Source: Clostridia bacterium (GTDB taxonomy: Bacteria; Bacillota; Clostridia; Oscillospirales; Ruminococcaceae). Taken from it: a DNA stretch of 21,299 nt. Location: assembly GCA_021152595.1 (NCBI GenBank), contig JAGKVC010000041.1, positions 1 to 21,299 of the forward strand, given 5' to 3'. The first letter of the stretch is position 1; the number at the start of each line of letters is the position of its first letter. The notes below the pieces were generated by a model, which was given only the letters and a program-made list of their open reading frames with translations, searched no databases and was not told the DNA's origin. The position numbers and the translations under genes are program-made. This document shows positions 1 to 7,894 of the stretch, piece by piece.

Positions 1-1
1 C

Positions 2-1153
2 ATCAATGAGGTCGAAAAGGCAATGTGCGCGTATATCGGATGCAAATATGCCGTCGGTCTCTCCTGCGGAACTGCCGCACTGCATCTTGCCGTGAAGCTC
101 GCGGGCGAAAAGCTCTACGGCGCGCCGAAGGTCGGTCACGGAACGCTGGAAGGCCACAAGGTCTTTGCTTCCGATACCACCTTTGATGCAACCGTCAACC
201 CGATCGCCTATGAGGGCGGCGAGGCTGTGTTCATCGACACCGAGCGCGATACATGGAATATGGATCCGGCTGCACTGGAGAAGGCGTTTGAGCTGTATCC
301 GGATGTCAGGCTGGTCGTTGTCGCACACCTCTACGGTACGCCCGGCAAGGCGGATGAGATCCGCGCAATCGCTGACCGTCACGGCGCACTGATCGTCGAG
401 GACGCTGCGGAATCCCTCGGCGCTACCTATAAGGGAAAGCAGACCGGTCTCTTCGGCGATTACTCCGTCATCTCCTTCAACGGAAACAAGATTATCACCG
501 GCTCCAGCGGCGGCATGCTGCTGTGCAGCGATCAGGCGGATGCGGATAAGGCGAGAAAATGGTCTACGCAGAGCCGTGAGGCTGCACCGTGGTATCAGCA
601 CGAGGAGATCGGCTACAACTACCGCATGAGCAATATCATTGCAGGTGTTGTCAGAGGTCAGATCCCGTATATTGATGAACATATCGCACAGAAAAAGGCG
701 ATCTATGAGCGCTACCGCGAGGGACTGAAAGATCTGCCTGTGACGATGAATCCGTTTGACAGCGCAAATTCCGAGCCGAACTACTGGCTGAGCTGCATCC
801 TGATCGACGAGGATGCAATGGCACCGGCAGTACGCGGCGAACAGGATTATCTGTATCAGCATGTTTCCGGCAAGAGCTCTCCGCAGGAGATCCTCGATGC
901 TATGGCTGCTTTCAATGCTGAGGGACGTCCGGTCTGGAAGCCGATGCACATGCAGCCGATCTACCGCATGAACGGCTTTGTCACCGCTTCCGGCAACGGC
1001 AGAGGTCAGTCCAATGCGTATATCAGCCGCGGTGCAGTCACCGATGTCGGCGCGGATATCTTCCGCCGCGGTCTCTGCCTGCCGAGCGACAATAAGATGA
1101 CGCCGGAGCAGCAGGATATCGTCATCCGGATCATCAGAAGCTGCTTCAAATAA
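2..1153 (+). CDS. DegT/DnrJ/EryC1-family sugar aminotransferase (5' truncated by window)
   Basis: PLP-dependent aminotransferase that moves an amino group onto a nucleotide-linked keto sugar, the usual role of PglE/EpsN-type enzymes in cytosolic polysaccharide precursor synthesis. The open frame runs to the left edge: seven codons (INEVEKA) precede the first ATG at 23, and they fit the family's N-terminal helix, so the real start lies outside the window and ATG 23 is internal. Visible family motifs are SCGTAALHLA near the N terminus, the EDAAESLGA aspartate motif, and SFNGNKIITGSSGG, whose lysine (codon 488-490) is the expected Schiff-base residue. The C-terminal LPSDNKMTPEQ segment is also typical. 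It heads the visible part of the capsule operon and is followed 14 bp later by an acetyltransferase, a pairing seen in N-acetylated amino-sugar synthesis. The exact sugar substrate cannot be read from sequence. Confidence 0.93.
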   Translation: MNEVEKAMCAYIGCKYAVGLSCGTAALHLAVKLAGEKLYGAPKVGHGTLEGHKVFASDTTFDATVNPIAYEGGEAVFIDTERDTWNMDPAALEKAFELYPDVRLVVVAHLYGTPGKADEIRAIADRHGALIVEDAAESLGATYKGKQTGLFGDYSVISFNGNKIITGSSGGMLLCSDQADADKARKWSTQSREAAPWYQHEEIGYNYRMSNIIAGVVRGQIPYIDEHIAQKKAIYERYREGLKDLPVTMNPFDSANSEPNYWLSCILIDEDAMAPAVRGEQDYLYQHVSGKSSPQEILDAMAAFNAEGRPVWKPMHMQPIYRMNGFVTASGNGRGQSNAYISRGAVTDVGADIFRRGLCLPSDNKMTPEQQDIVIRIIRSCFK

Positions 1154-1167
1154 AAAAAGGAGCAGAT

Positions 1168-1683
1168 ATGCAGATCGAGATCAGAAAATTTGAGGCGGCG
1201 GATATCCCCAAAAAGGTCGAATGGATCAATAATCCGGAGAACAATCAGTTCCTTCACTATGATCTGCCGCTTGAGGTGGAAAAAACACAGGTCTGGTTCA
1301 GCAGGGTACAGGACCGCACCGACCGCTATGACGGCGTGATCCTTGCGGACGGCGTTCCCTGCGGCACGATCGGACTGCTGAATATTGACATGCGGAACCG
1401 TAAGGCGGAGTATTACATCGCAATGGGTGAGACTTCGCTGAAGGGAAAGGGCGTCTCAACCGAAGCGACGCGGCAGATGCTGCGATATGCCTTTGAGGAG
1501 CTCGGACTCAACCGCGTGTATCTGTATACTGAAACCGAAAACATCCCGGCACAGCGCCTTTTTGAAAAGACGGGCTTTGTGCGCGAGGGGCAGATCCGTG
1601 AGGATCTCTTCTCAAGGGGCAGATTTGTGGACAGATTTGTCTACGGGATCTGCCGGGATGATTATGTGAAAGCGCAGGCGTGA
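1168..1683 (+). CDS. GNAT-family N-acetyltransferase (RimJ/RimL type)
   Basis: A 171-residue acetyl-CoA-dependent acetyltransferase. The RimJ/RimL-like fold is visible in the central strand-turn-helix around SLKGKGVSTEATRQML (acetyl-CoA pyrophosphate loop) and in the C-terminal segment NRVYLYTETENIPAQRLFEKTGF, the conserved N-x-x-A-x-x-L-x-E-x-x-G-F pattern. The start is set by AGGAG at 1158-1162, five bases before ATG. It lies between a sugar aminotransferase and a PLP enzyme. The likeliest job is acetylating the amino sugar made by the upstream DegT enzyme, as PglD or WbjB-linked GNATs do in other loci. This is inferred from context only; acylation of an amino acid product is also possible. 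Confidence 0.88.
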   Translation: MQIEIRKFEAADIPKKVEWINNPENNQFLHYDLPLEVEKTQVWFSRVQDRTDRYDGVILADGVPCGTIGLLNIDMRNRKAEYYIAMGETSLKGKGVSTEATRQMLRYAFEELGLNRVYLYTETENIPAQRLFEKTGFVREGQIREDLFSRGRFVDRFVYGICRDDYVKAQA

Positions 1684-1684
1684 A

Positions 1685-2608
1685 ATGCAGACGGTGATTC
1701 AGTATATCGGGACGGAGCAGGGATGTCCGCTTTACATGAAGCGTGAGGATCTGATTCCGTATTCGTTCGGCGGAAACAAAGCGAGAAAAGCGCTCCTGTT
1801 TTTTGAGGAGATTGACCGCGGTGACTATGACACGGTCGTCACATACGGCAGCAGTCATTCCAATCATTGCAGAGTGGTCGCCAATATGGCGGCGGCAAGA
1901 GGCATGCAGTGCATGATCATCGGGCCGCAGGAGGTCTGCGATGAGACCTACAACAGCAGAATGATGGCGCTGTTCGGTGCGGAGATCAGAACCGTTCCGG
2001 TGCAGGAGGTTCATGATACGATCGAACAGACGCTTGCGGATCTCCGCGCAGCCGGCAGAAAGCCCTATTTCATCGAAGGCGGCGGTCACGGCAATATCGG
2101 TACCGAAGCCTATGTTCAGTGCTACCGCGAGATTGCGGAATATGAGCGAAGCACCGGTGAACATTTTGATCTGATCTTTTTTGCGTCCGGCACCGGAACG
2201 ACACATGCCGGTCTGGTCTGCGGTCAGATGATCGGCGGTGATGCGCCGCGTCTCATCGGCATCAGCATTGCCCGGAAGAATCCGCGCGGCAGAAATGTTG
2301 TGCGCGAAAGCATTGACAGCTATTTTGCAGCGAACGGCTTTTCGTTTTCTGATGCGGAGATTGAAAAATCGCTCTGCTTCCTTGATGATTATATCTGCGC
2401 AGGCTACGGCACCGAGGACGATGCTGTCAGCAGTGTGATCCGGTATGTCATGAAGCAGTACGGCATACCGCTTGACAGTACCTATACCGGAAAAGCCTTC
2501 CGCGGCATGCTGTCTTATCTGGAAGAAAACGGGATTCACGGTCAGAAGATCCTGTTTATTCATACGGGCGGAACACCGCTGTTTTTCGATGACCTAAATA
2601 AGATTTGA
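1685..2608 (+). CDS. PLP-dependent D-cysteine desulfhydrase/ACC deaminase-like enzyme
   Basis: A 307-residue fold-type II PLP enzyme of the tryptophan-synthase-beta superfamily, closest by motif to the ACC deaminase/D-cysteine desulfhydrase branch. The motif MKREDLIPYSFGGNKARKA carries the expected PLP lysine at about residue 32. GSSHSNHCR at about 55-63 matches the family's substrate-carboxylate/PLP loop, and SGTGTTHAGL at about 168-177 is the phosphate-binding glycine/threonine loop. Family members act on D-cysteine, ACC, D-serine or related amino acids by elimination or racemisation. Here the gene sits one base after the GNAT stop, inside a capsule operon with ATP-grasp ligases. It may therefore make or process an amino acid used to decorate the glycan rather than serve sulfur metabolism. 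Ribosome site is weak, suggesting translational coupling. Confidence 0.85.
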   Translation: MQTVIQYIGTEQGCPLYMKREDLIPYSFGGNKARKALLFFEEIDRGDYDTVVTYGSSHSNHCRVVANMAAARGMQCMIIGPQEVCDETYNSRMMALFGAEIRTVPVQEVHDTIEQTLADLRAAGRKPYFIEGGGHGNIGTEAYVQCYREIAEYERSTGEHFDLIFFASGTGTTHAGLVCGQMIGGDAPRLIGISIARKNPRGRNVVRESIDSYFAANGFSFSDAEIEKSLCFLDDYICAGYGTEDDAVSSVIRYVMKQYGIPLDSTYTGKAFRGMLSYLEENGIHGQKILFIHTGGTPLFFDDLNKI

Positions 2609-2623
2609 TATGGAGAGCTATTG

Positions 2624-3598
2624 ATGAATATTCTGATTCTCAGCTGCGGCACAAGAAATAAGATTGTGCAGTATTTCCGCCGGACGCTTGCCGGCGGCAG
2701 GGGCAATGTCATTGCGACGGACTGCAGCGCCATCGCACCTGCGCTCTATGAGGCGGACCGGCACTATATCGTTCCCAGAATGACCGATGCGGGCTATCTG
2801 GATGTCATTTATGATATTTGCAAGAAAGAGCAGATTACGGGCGTTTTGTCGCTGATTGATCCGGAGCTTTCCCTGCTTGCAGAGCATGAGGAAGCGTTCC
2901 GTCAGCTCGGCGTGACCGTGATCGGCTCTGCTTATGCACTCTGCGAAATGACGCTGGACAAGTTCCAGATGTACCACTGGCTGAAGGAGCATGGCTATCT
3001 CTGCGCAAGATCCTATATGGATAAGGCGGAATTCTTCCGCGATGCTGAGGCAGGGGAGATCACCTATCCGGTCTTTGTCAAGCCTGCAAGAGGCTCGGCA
3101 AGCATTGCAATCTCCAAGGTCAGCGACCGTGAGACCGTCGATCTGCTCTTTGCACATGACGAAGGTCTGATGATTCAGGAATTCCTCGACGGTCAGGAGA
3201 TCGGCGCGGATGTCTATATTGATATGATCTCCGGCGAGATTGTCTCGATCTTCACAAAGAAGAAGATCAAGATGCGCGCAGGTGAGACGGATAAGGCTGT
3301 CTCATTCAAGGATGAAAAGCTCTTTGCACTGATTCAGCGCTTTGTGAAGGAAGCAGGCTTCCGCGGTCAGATCGATATTGATATTTTCGAGATCGGCGGC
3401 GAATATTACATCTCTGAGGTCAATCCGCGCTTCGGCGGCGGCTATCCGCATGCCTATGAATGCGGTGCGGATCACATGAAGCTGATCTGCAATAACCTTG
3501 AGGGCAAAGCGAATGCGCCTGTGATCGGAGAATACCGCTCCGATGTCTACATGATGAAATACAATGAGATCATGATTCGCACGGAGGATGAGATTTAA
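2624..3598 (+). CDS. ATP-grasp ligase (carbamoyl-phosphate-synthase-like), first copy
   Basis: A 324-residue ATP-grasp enzyme, a class that joins a carboxylate to an amine or similar nucleophile through an acyl phosphate. It has an N-terminal Rossmann-like pre-ATP-grasp domain (MNILILSCGT), an ATP-binding lysine in VFVKPARGSAS near residue 153, the MIQEFLDGQEIGADVY hinge strand near 183-198, and the Mg-binding acidic/asparagine motif SEVNPRFGGGYPHAYE near 264-279. The start is placed at ATG 2624, eight bases after GGAG (2612-2615), rather than at the adjacent TTG 2621. The substrate is unknown. In polysaccharide loci such enzymes are often taken to attach amino acids or hydroxy acids to amino sugars, which suits the neighbouring PIG-L deacetylase that would expose a free amine. 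Confidence 0.9.
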   Translation: MNILILSCGTRNKIVQYFRRTLAGGRGNVIATDCSAIAPALYEADRHYIVPRMTDAGYLDVIYDICKKEQITGVLSLIDPELSLLAEHEEAFRQLGVTVIGSAYALCEMTLDKFQMYHWLKEHGYLCARSYMDKAEFFRDAEAGEITYPVFVKPARGSASIAISKVSDRETVDLLFAHDEGLMIQEFLDGQEIGADVYIDMISGEIVSIFTKKKIKMRAGETDKAVSFKDEKLFALIQRFVKEAGFRGQIDIDIFEIGGEYYISEVNPRFGGGYPHAYECGADHMKLICNNLEGKANAPVIGEYRSDVYMMKYNEIMIRTEDEI

Positions 3599-3599
3599 C

Positions 3600-4262
3600 A
3601 TGCAGGAACGGATACTTGTATTTGCACCGCACAATGACGACGAGCTGATCGGTCTCGGCGGCACGCTTGCAAAGCTCGCAAAGCGCGGTAATCAGGTGAC
3701 AGTCTGTGAGGTCACTGCCGGATACAATCCGGATCGCGTTGCACGCATTCAGGGCGAAGCAAAAAAAGCACATCGGATTCTGGGCGTCGGGAAGCAGTAT
3801 TTCCTGAACCTGCCCGTCGTCAAGCTGGGCGAGGTCTCTCAGATGGAGCTGACCAAGCGCTTTGCAGAGGCTGTTGCAGAGGTCAGACCGACGATCGCTT
3901 TCATTCCGCATATCGGCGATATGCATACCGATCACCGGATCACCGCAGATACTGCAATGGTCGTGCTGAGACCGTATGAGGCAAAAGATCTGCATACGAT
4001 CTATGCCTATGAGACGCTCTCGGAGACCGAGTGGAATATGCCCACTGTCACAAATGCGTTTATGCCGGACACATGGTTCGACATTACCGATACACTTGAT
4101 ACCAAGCTGCGCGCGATGAAATGCTATGAGACTCAGCTCAATGCGTTCCCGCATCCGCGTTCGCTTGAGGCGATCAAGGCGCTTGCACGTTACAGAGGCT
4201 CAACCGTCGGCTGTGAGGCGGCGGAAGCATTCTGCACAATCAGAAGAATCGTAAGGATGTGA
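3600..4262 (+). CDS. PIG-L/LmbE-family zinc N-deacetylase
   Basis: A 220-residue deacetylase of the PIG-L (LmbE/MshB/BshB) family, which hydrolyses the N-acetyl group of N-acetylglucosamine-type substrates with a bound zinc. The N-terminal motif APHNDDELIGLGG is the family's PHPDDE signature, with N in place of the second P. DMHTDHRITAD near residues 106-116 provides the other zinc and catalytic histidine. An ATG at 3588 would follow GGAGG (3583-3587) with no spacing, so ATG 3600 is preferred; it begins one base after the upstream stop and lies 12 bases after GGAGG. Next to two ATP-grasp genes, it probably frees an amine on a sugar that is then acylated. Lipid-linked versus nucleotide-linked substrate cannot be told. 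Confidence 0.9.
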   Translation: MQERILVFAPHNDDELIGLGGTLAKLAKRGNQVTVCEVTAGYNPDRVARIQGEAKKAHRILGVGKQYFLNLPVVKLGEVSQMELTKRFAEAVAEVRPTIAFIPHIGDMHTDHRITADTAMVVLRPYEAKDLHTIYAYETLSETEWNMPTVTNAFMPDTWFDITDTLDTKLRAMKCYETQLNAFPHPRSLEAIKALARYRGSTVGCEAAEAFCTIRRIVRM

Positions 4263-4269
4263 CCTGAAC

Positions 4270-4935
4270 ATGTATAAGGTTGTCAAAAGACTGCTGGATA
4301 TCATTCTCTGTTCGTTTGCCGTGATCGTGCTGTCGCCGCTTTATCTGTTTGCGGCAGTCGGCGTGTTTATCTCCAGCCCCGGCTCGATCCTCTATCATTC
4401 CATGCGTGCCGGAAAGGACAAAAAGCCGTTCAAATTCTATAAATTCCGCTCGATGCATCAGCCGAAGGGCAAAAAGAAGGATATGTTCATGGCGGATCCG
4501 GATCGTCTGTTCCCGTTCGGACAGCTGATGCGCCGTCTGAAGATCGACGAGCTTCCGCAGCTCATCAATGTCATCAAGGGCGATATGAGCATCGTCGGAC
4601 CGCGTCCGATGACTGCGGAGCATGTCGATGAGATGTATTCCGGCAGATATGAAAAGGTTGCTTCGATCAGACCGGGACTCACCAGTGCGGCGAGTCTCTA
4701 TGATTATACCGTCGGCGATACCTATCACGATGATGCTGCCTATCGCCGCGAGGTTCTGCCGGTCAAGCTGGAAATGGAACTGTATTACGTCGAACACGAG
4801 AGCTTCCTCTATGATGTGTCGCTTGTGATCCGAACCGTCACAACGATTCTGGAGGTGTTCTCCGGCAAAAAGGAATTCAAAGACCAGCCGGAGCTGAAAA
4901 TTGTGAGAAAACGAATGAGGAGAGCGAAGAAATGA
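4270..4935 (+). CDS. Small phosphoglycosyl transferase (PglC/EpsL type, initiating sugar transferase)
   Basis: A 221-residue monotopic phosphoglycosyl transferase that transfers a sugar-phosphate from a UDP-sugar to undecaprenyl phosphate at the inner membrane, starting the repeat unit. It has the basic N terminus KRLLDI, one hydrophobic re-entrant helix at about residues 9-32 with a Ser-Pro break (LSPLY), the SMRAGKDKKPFKFYKFRSM block, and the catalytic Asp-Glu pair in KIDELPQLINVIKGD at about residues 93-94, followed by MSIVGPRP. The length and the absence of the extra N-terminal membrane domains place it with the short PglC-like form rather than the WbaP/WcaJ form. Its stop overlaps the next start (ATGA, 4932-4935), showing translational coupling with the second ATP-grasp gene. 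Confidence 0.95.
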   Translation: MYKVVKRLLDIILCSFAVIVLSPLYLFAAVGVFISSPGSILYHSMRAGKDKKPFKFYKFRSMHQPKGKKKDMFMADPDRLFPFGQLMRRLKIDELPQLINVIKGDMSIVGPRPMTAEHVDEMYSGRYEKVASIRPGLTSAASLYDYTVGDTYHDDAAYRREVLPVKLEMELYYVEHESFLYDVSLVIRTVTTILEVFSGKKEFKDQPELKIVRKRMRRAKK

Positions 4936-6086
4936 ATTTTAAGGGTAAACGGGTACTGGTTCTGGATTCCGGCAAGCAGGCGCTCGCGATGATTCGCGGA
5001 CTGAAAGAAATCGGATGCATCGTGACTGTACTCTGTAAAACACGTCTGGATCCCTGCTATGTCTCGAACCGTCCGGACAAAAAGCTGCTGATTCCCCAGA
5101 TGGCGGAAATTGATGATAAGTACATCAAGCGCCTTCTGAAAATTGTGAAGAGCGGGGATTTTGATATTCTGATGCCGATCGGCGAGCTGACAACGAACCC
5201 CGTTACCAAAAACGAAGCACTCTTCAAGCCGTATGTCAAGATCGCCTGCGCGCCGCGTGAGACCTATATCAAGGCGTTCAATAAGCAGACGACCTTTGAT
5301 ACGGCAATGAAAAACGGGATTCCCTGCCCGTATACGCGCAGAAGCGATCAGGATATTGAGGATTTCCTCGCACATGCCAAATTCCCGATTATCATTAAGC
5401 CGAGAGAGGGCCTGGGCTCGATCGGCTTCCATAAATTTGAATCCGAATCGGAATTCCGTTCATGGCTCAAGGACGATTCGTTCAATGTCGATGATTATGT
5501 CGTGCAGGAGTTCGTCCACTTTGAAAACCGGATCGGCACCAATCTGTTTGTCGATCAGAAGGGCAATATCTGCTCCTCCTACGCTGTCGATGTACTGCGC
5601 TGGTTCCCGATTGATGCAGGTGCAGGCGTTCTGATCCGCACGGTCGATGCACATGAGGTGCTGGACTATGCCGGCAAGCTGCTGAAGGCACTGGAATGGA
5701 AGGGATTTGCGAATGTCGCTTTCATGATCGACAAAAATACGGGAGAACCCCGTCTGCTTGAGATCAACGGCAGAATTCCTGCGAGTATCAAAATGGCGTA
5801 TATGTGCGGCTACAATATTTCGCGCCAGATGCTTGAGATGATCTATGATCAGGATGTGATTCAGTATCCTGAGAATACCAATTTTGATTTGTATATCCGT
5901 CACCTCGATACGGATATTGCATGGTTCCTGAAATCCAAGGATCGCTTCCGGACAAAGCCCTCGTGGTTCAGTTGGAAGAATACCAAAGAGATTTTGTTCT
6001 CTTGGGATGATCCGAAGCCGTTTTTTGCGAATTTCCTCCAGAAAACTGCTTCATATAAGTCCATTATGCAGAAGAAAAAGCATTGA
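4932..6086 (+). CDS. ATP-grasp ligase (carbamoyl-phosphate-synthase-like), second copy
   Basis: A 384-residue ATP-grasp protein, unlike the first copy in detail but with the same plan: a pre-ATP-grasp Rossmann domain (KRVLVLDSGKQAL), an ATP-binding lysine in FPIIIKPREGLGSIGF near residue 156, YVVQEFVHFENRIGTNLF near 189-206, and the metal-binding LLEINGRIPASIKMAY near 275-290. A C-terminal extension of about 80 residues follows, rich in aromatic and charged residues, and is not obviously a known domain. It starts within the stop codon of the phosphoglycosyl transferase gene. The context suggests ligation of a carboxylate to an amino group of the growing glycan or its precursor. The acceptor and the acid are not identifiable here. 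Confidence 0.9.
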   Translation: MNFKGKRVLVLDSGKQALAMIRGLKEIGCIVTVLCKTRLDPCYVSNRPDKKLLIPQMAEIDDKYIKRLLKIVKSGDFDILMPIGELTTNPVTKNEALFKPYVKIACAPRETYIKAFNKQTTFDTAMKNGIPCPYTRRSDQDIEDFLAHAKFPIIIKPREGLGSIGFHKFESESEFRSWLKDDSFNVDDYVVQEFVHFENRIGTNLFVDQKGNICSSYAVDVLRWFPIDAGAGVLIRTVDAHEVLDYAGKLLKALEWKGFANVAFMIDKNTGEPRLLEINGRIPASIKMAYMCGYNISRQMLEMIYDQDVIQYPENTNFDLYIRHLDTDIAWFLKSKDRFRTKPSWFSWKNTKEILFSWDDPKPFFANFLQKTASYKSIMQKKKH

Positions 6087-6099
6087 GCAGGAGTAAACT

Positions 6100-6672
6100 A
6101 TGACACTGAAAAGACTGATGCAGAGCATGCGTCTGCTGCTGATCCGGAGCGGCGGCGCGCGCGCGGAGTATTTGCGGAAGAACAAAATCTTTGCCTCGAT
6201 CGGCAAAAACTGTTCGATTCAGAAGCGGAAAATTCCGCTCTATGCGAATTTGATCCGCCTCGGAAACAATGTTCATATTGCGGCAAATGTGTCGTTCCTG
6301 ACACATGATATCAGCCATGTTGTGCTCAATCATCTGGATTCTGTAAAGAAAGCAGGCGGTGTGCAGGAGCGCGTGGGCTGCATCGAAATCGGAGATAATG
6401 TTTTTGTCGGTTCCGGAACGCATATTTTGTATGATACCAAAATCGGCTCAAATGTCATTATCGGTACATGCAGTGTTGTGACACATGACATTCCGGATAA
6501 CAGCGTTGTCGCAGGTGTGCCGGCGCGCAGAATCGGCTCCTTTGACGATTATGTCAAGCGCTTCATGGATACAGAACGCTATCCGGATCGGATCGCGCCG
6601 CGGAAGCAGGTCGTCCCGGATGAGCTTGCTTCGATGCTTTGGGCGAAATTTGATCAGTCGCACAAACAATAA
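6100..6672 (+). CDS. Left-handed beta-helix (hexapeptide-repeat) O-acyltransferase
   Basis: A 190-residue trimeric-type acyltransferase of the LacA/CatB/WbbJ group that acetylates sugar hydroxyls from acetyl-CoA. Hexapeptide repeats are visible as CIEIGDNVFVGSGTHILYD followed by TKIGSNVIIGTCSVVT. They end in the signature NSVVAGVPARRIGSFDDY that closes most of these enzymes. A catalytic-type histidine sits in FLTHDIS before the loop. CAGGAG at 6088-6093 lies six bases before the start. Its place between an ATP-grasp ligase and glycosyltransferase genes fits polysaccharide O-acetylation, but transfer of another acyl group cannot be excluded. Full length for the family. Confidence 0.9.
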   Translation: MTLKRLMQSMRLLLIRSGGARAEYLRKNKIFASIGKNCSIQKRKIPLYANLIRLGNNVHIAANVSFLTHDISHVVLNHLDSVKKAGGVQERVGCIEIGDNVFVGSGTHILYDTKIGSNVIIGTCSVVTHDIPDNSVVAGVPARRIGSFDDYVKRFMDTERYPDRIAPRKQVVPDELASMLWAKFDQSHKQ

Positions 6673-6697
6673 CCGATAACAAGAAAGGAAATTGCAG

Positions 6698-6812
6698 ATG
6701 GGAAAGGTGCGTGTTCTGCAAATCCGGCAGGCGGCAACGAATACAACGGTGTTTCCGTCTTTCTGCGAAGCACATGGAGATGCAGAACAAGCTACAGGAA
6801 GAGGTATTTCTT
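6698..6812 (+). pseudogene. Possible relic of a GT4-type glycosyltransferase gene
   Basis: After a GAAAGGAA ribosome-site-like sequence, an ATG at 6698 begins MGKVRVLQI. This is the usual first beta strand of GT4/GT1 glycosyltransferases in clostridial capsule loci. The frame then turns into an unconvincing composition, while a different frame (6718-6816) reads NPAGGNEYNGVSVFLRSTWR, which resembles the glycine-rich loop and first helix that normally follow that strand. The two pieces together look like a gene start broken by a frameshift, with most of the body lost before the GT2 start at 6813. The alternative is a chance match in an untranslated leader. Low certainty; it rests on short motif resemblance only. 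Confidence 0.35.
6796..6804 (+). promoter_or_regulatory. Ribosome binding site that fixes the GT2 start
   Basis: AGGAAGAGG lies eight bases before ATG 6813. In-frame ATGs further upstream (for example 6774) have no such site and would add residues unlike the family, so 6813 is taken as the start. Confidence 0.7.
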
Positions 6813-7841
6813 ATGACAAATACTCAGCAGGGAACTGCTGCAGCAGGCGAAAAGCCTTTGGTCAGTATTATTGTGCCGGTCTATAAGGTTGAAAACTATA
6901 TCCAAAAATGTCTGGATTCATTAAAAGCCCAGACATATGAGCAGATTGAAGTGCTTCTGGTTGATGACGGCTCGCCGGATGCGAGTGCTGACATTTGTGA
7001 GAAATTTGCACAGACAGATTCCAGATTCCGTGTGATGCATCAGGAAAACCAGGGACAGGCGGCAGCGAGAAATCATGCTGCGCTGGAAGCGAACGGCGAC
7101 TGGATCATGTTTGTGGATTCGGACGATTATGTTGCACCGGATTGTGTCAAATATCTGGTAAGCCTGGTGCAGAAGTATCAGGCGGATATTTCGCTTGGCA
7201 GCTTTTTCTATCGTTATGAAAATACGCCTGAGCCTGTCTGGGATGAGAACGGCAAGGTCTTTGAAATGACTGCGCAGGAAGCGCTGATCCGAATGAACTA
7301 TTCCCAGGGAATCGGTGCGATGCCCTGGGCAAAGCTGTTCAGAAAAGAAAACGTGCTTGCACATCCTTTTCCGGTTGGTGTGATCTATGAGGATCTTGCT
7401 ACAACATACAAGCTGTTCTGCGATGCGAAGAAGGTTGTTTTTGGTACACGCAGAATTTATTACTGGCTTCAGCGGGAAGGCAGTACAATGCACATGAAGT
7501 TTGATGAGCGCCAGCTTTACGGCATTCAGGCGGTAAAGGATCAGTACGCGTATGTGCAGGATCGTTTTCCGGAAGCACTGCCGTCTGTGAAAGCAAGATA
7601 TGTCGGCAAGATCATAGAGCTTATGGGGCTTGCATTGCAGTCTGACAGTAAGGAGGCATACAGAACTCTGAAAAATCAGCTCGCGTATACGAAGGAAGCA
7701 CTGCATGATCCGAGGATTAAGAAAACGGTAAAGCTGCGCCTGATTGCTGTTAAAATGGGCTATCTGCCGGCAAAGCTGGTGTTTTCTGTGCATGAAGTGA
7801 TGAAAAAACGTGCGACTGCAAAGCGATCCATCCGGCATTAA
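6813..7841 (+). CDS. Family 2 glycosyltransferase
   Basis: A 342-residue GT-A fold, inverting glycosyltransferase that adds one sugar to the lipid-linked repeat unit on the cytoplasmic face. The N terminus carries the GT2 pattern PLVSIIVPVYKVENYIQKCL, then LLVDDGSPDAS (nucleotide-binding Asp pair at about 51-52), and the metal-binding DSDD motif at about 102-105 (FVDSDDY). GVIYEDLATTY further on is the catalytic-base type ED motif of EpsE/EpsJ-like enzymes. The C-terminal part is helical and basic, as in many capsule GT2 proteins. It is the only intact glycosyltransferase in the window besides the initiating transferase, so further transferases must lie upstream or elsewhere. Sugar specificity is not predictable. 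Confidence 0.93.
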   Translation: MTNTQQGTAAAGEKPLVSIIVPVYKVENYIQKCLDSLKAQTYEQIEVLLVDDGSPDASADICEKFAQTDSRFRVMHQENQGQAAARNHAALEANGDWIMFVDSDDYVAPDCVKYLVSLVQKYQADISLGSFFYRYENTPEPVWDENGKVFEMTAQEALIRMNYSQGIGAMPWAKLFRKENVLAHPFPVGVIYEDLATTYKLFCDAKKVVFGTRRIYYWLQREGSTMHMKFDERQLYGIQAVKDQYAYVQDRFPEALPSVKARYVGKIIELMGLALQSDSKEAYRTLKNQLAYTKEALHDPRIKKTVKLRLIAVKMGYLPAKLVFSVHEVMKKRATAKRSIRH

Positions 7842-7881
7842 AAGAACGGTGAGAGCTGCGCGATATATGTCTGCTTCAGAT

Positions 7882-7888
7882 GAGGAGA
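7882..7888 (+). promoter_or_regulatory. Ribosome binding site that fixes the epsG-like start
   Basis: GAGGAGA ends six bases before ATG 7895. The upstream in-frame ATG at 7880 lies before this site and would be read through it, so 7895 is preferred. Confidence 0.7.
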
Positions 7889-7894
7889 GTGAAA

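Noticed and set aside
1508..2563. 351-codon open frame on the minus strand
   Set aside because: Antisense to the GNAT and PLP-enzyme genes; no ribosome site or family motif noted.
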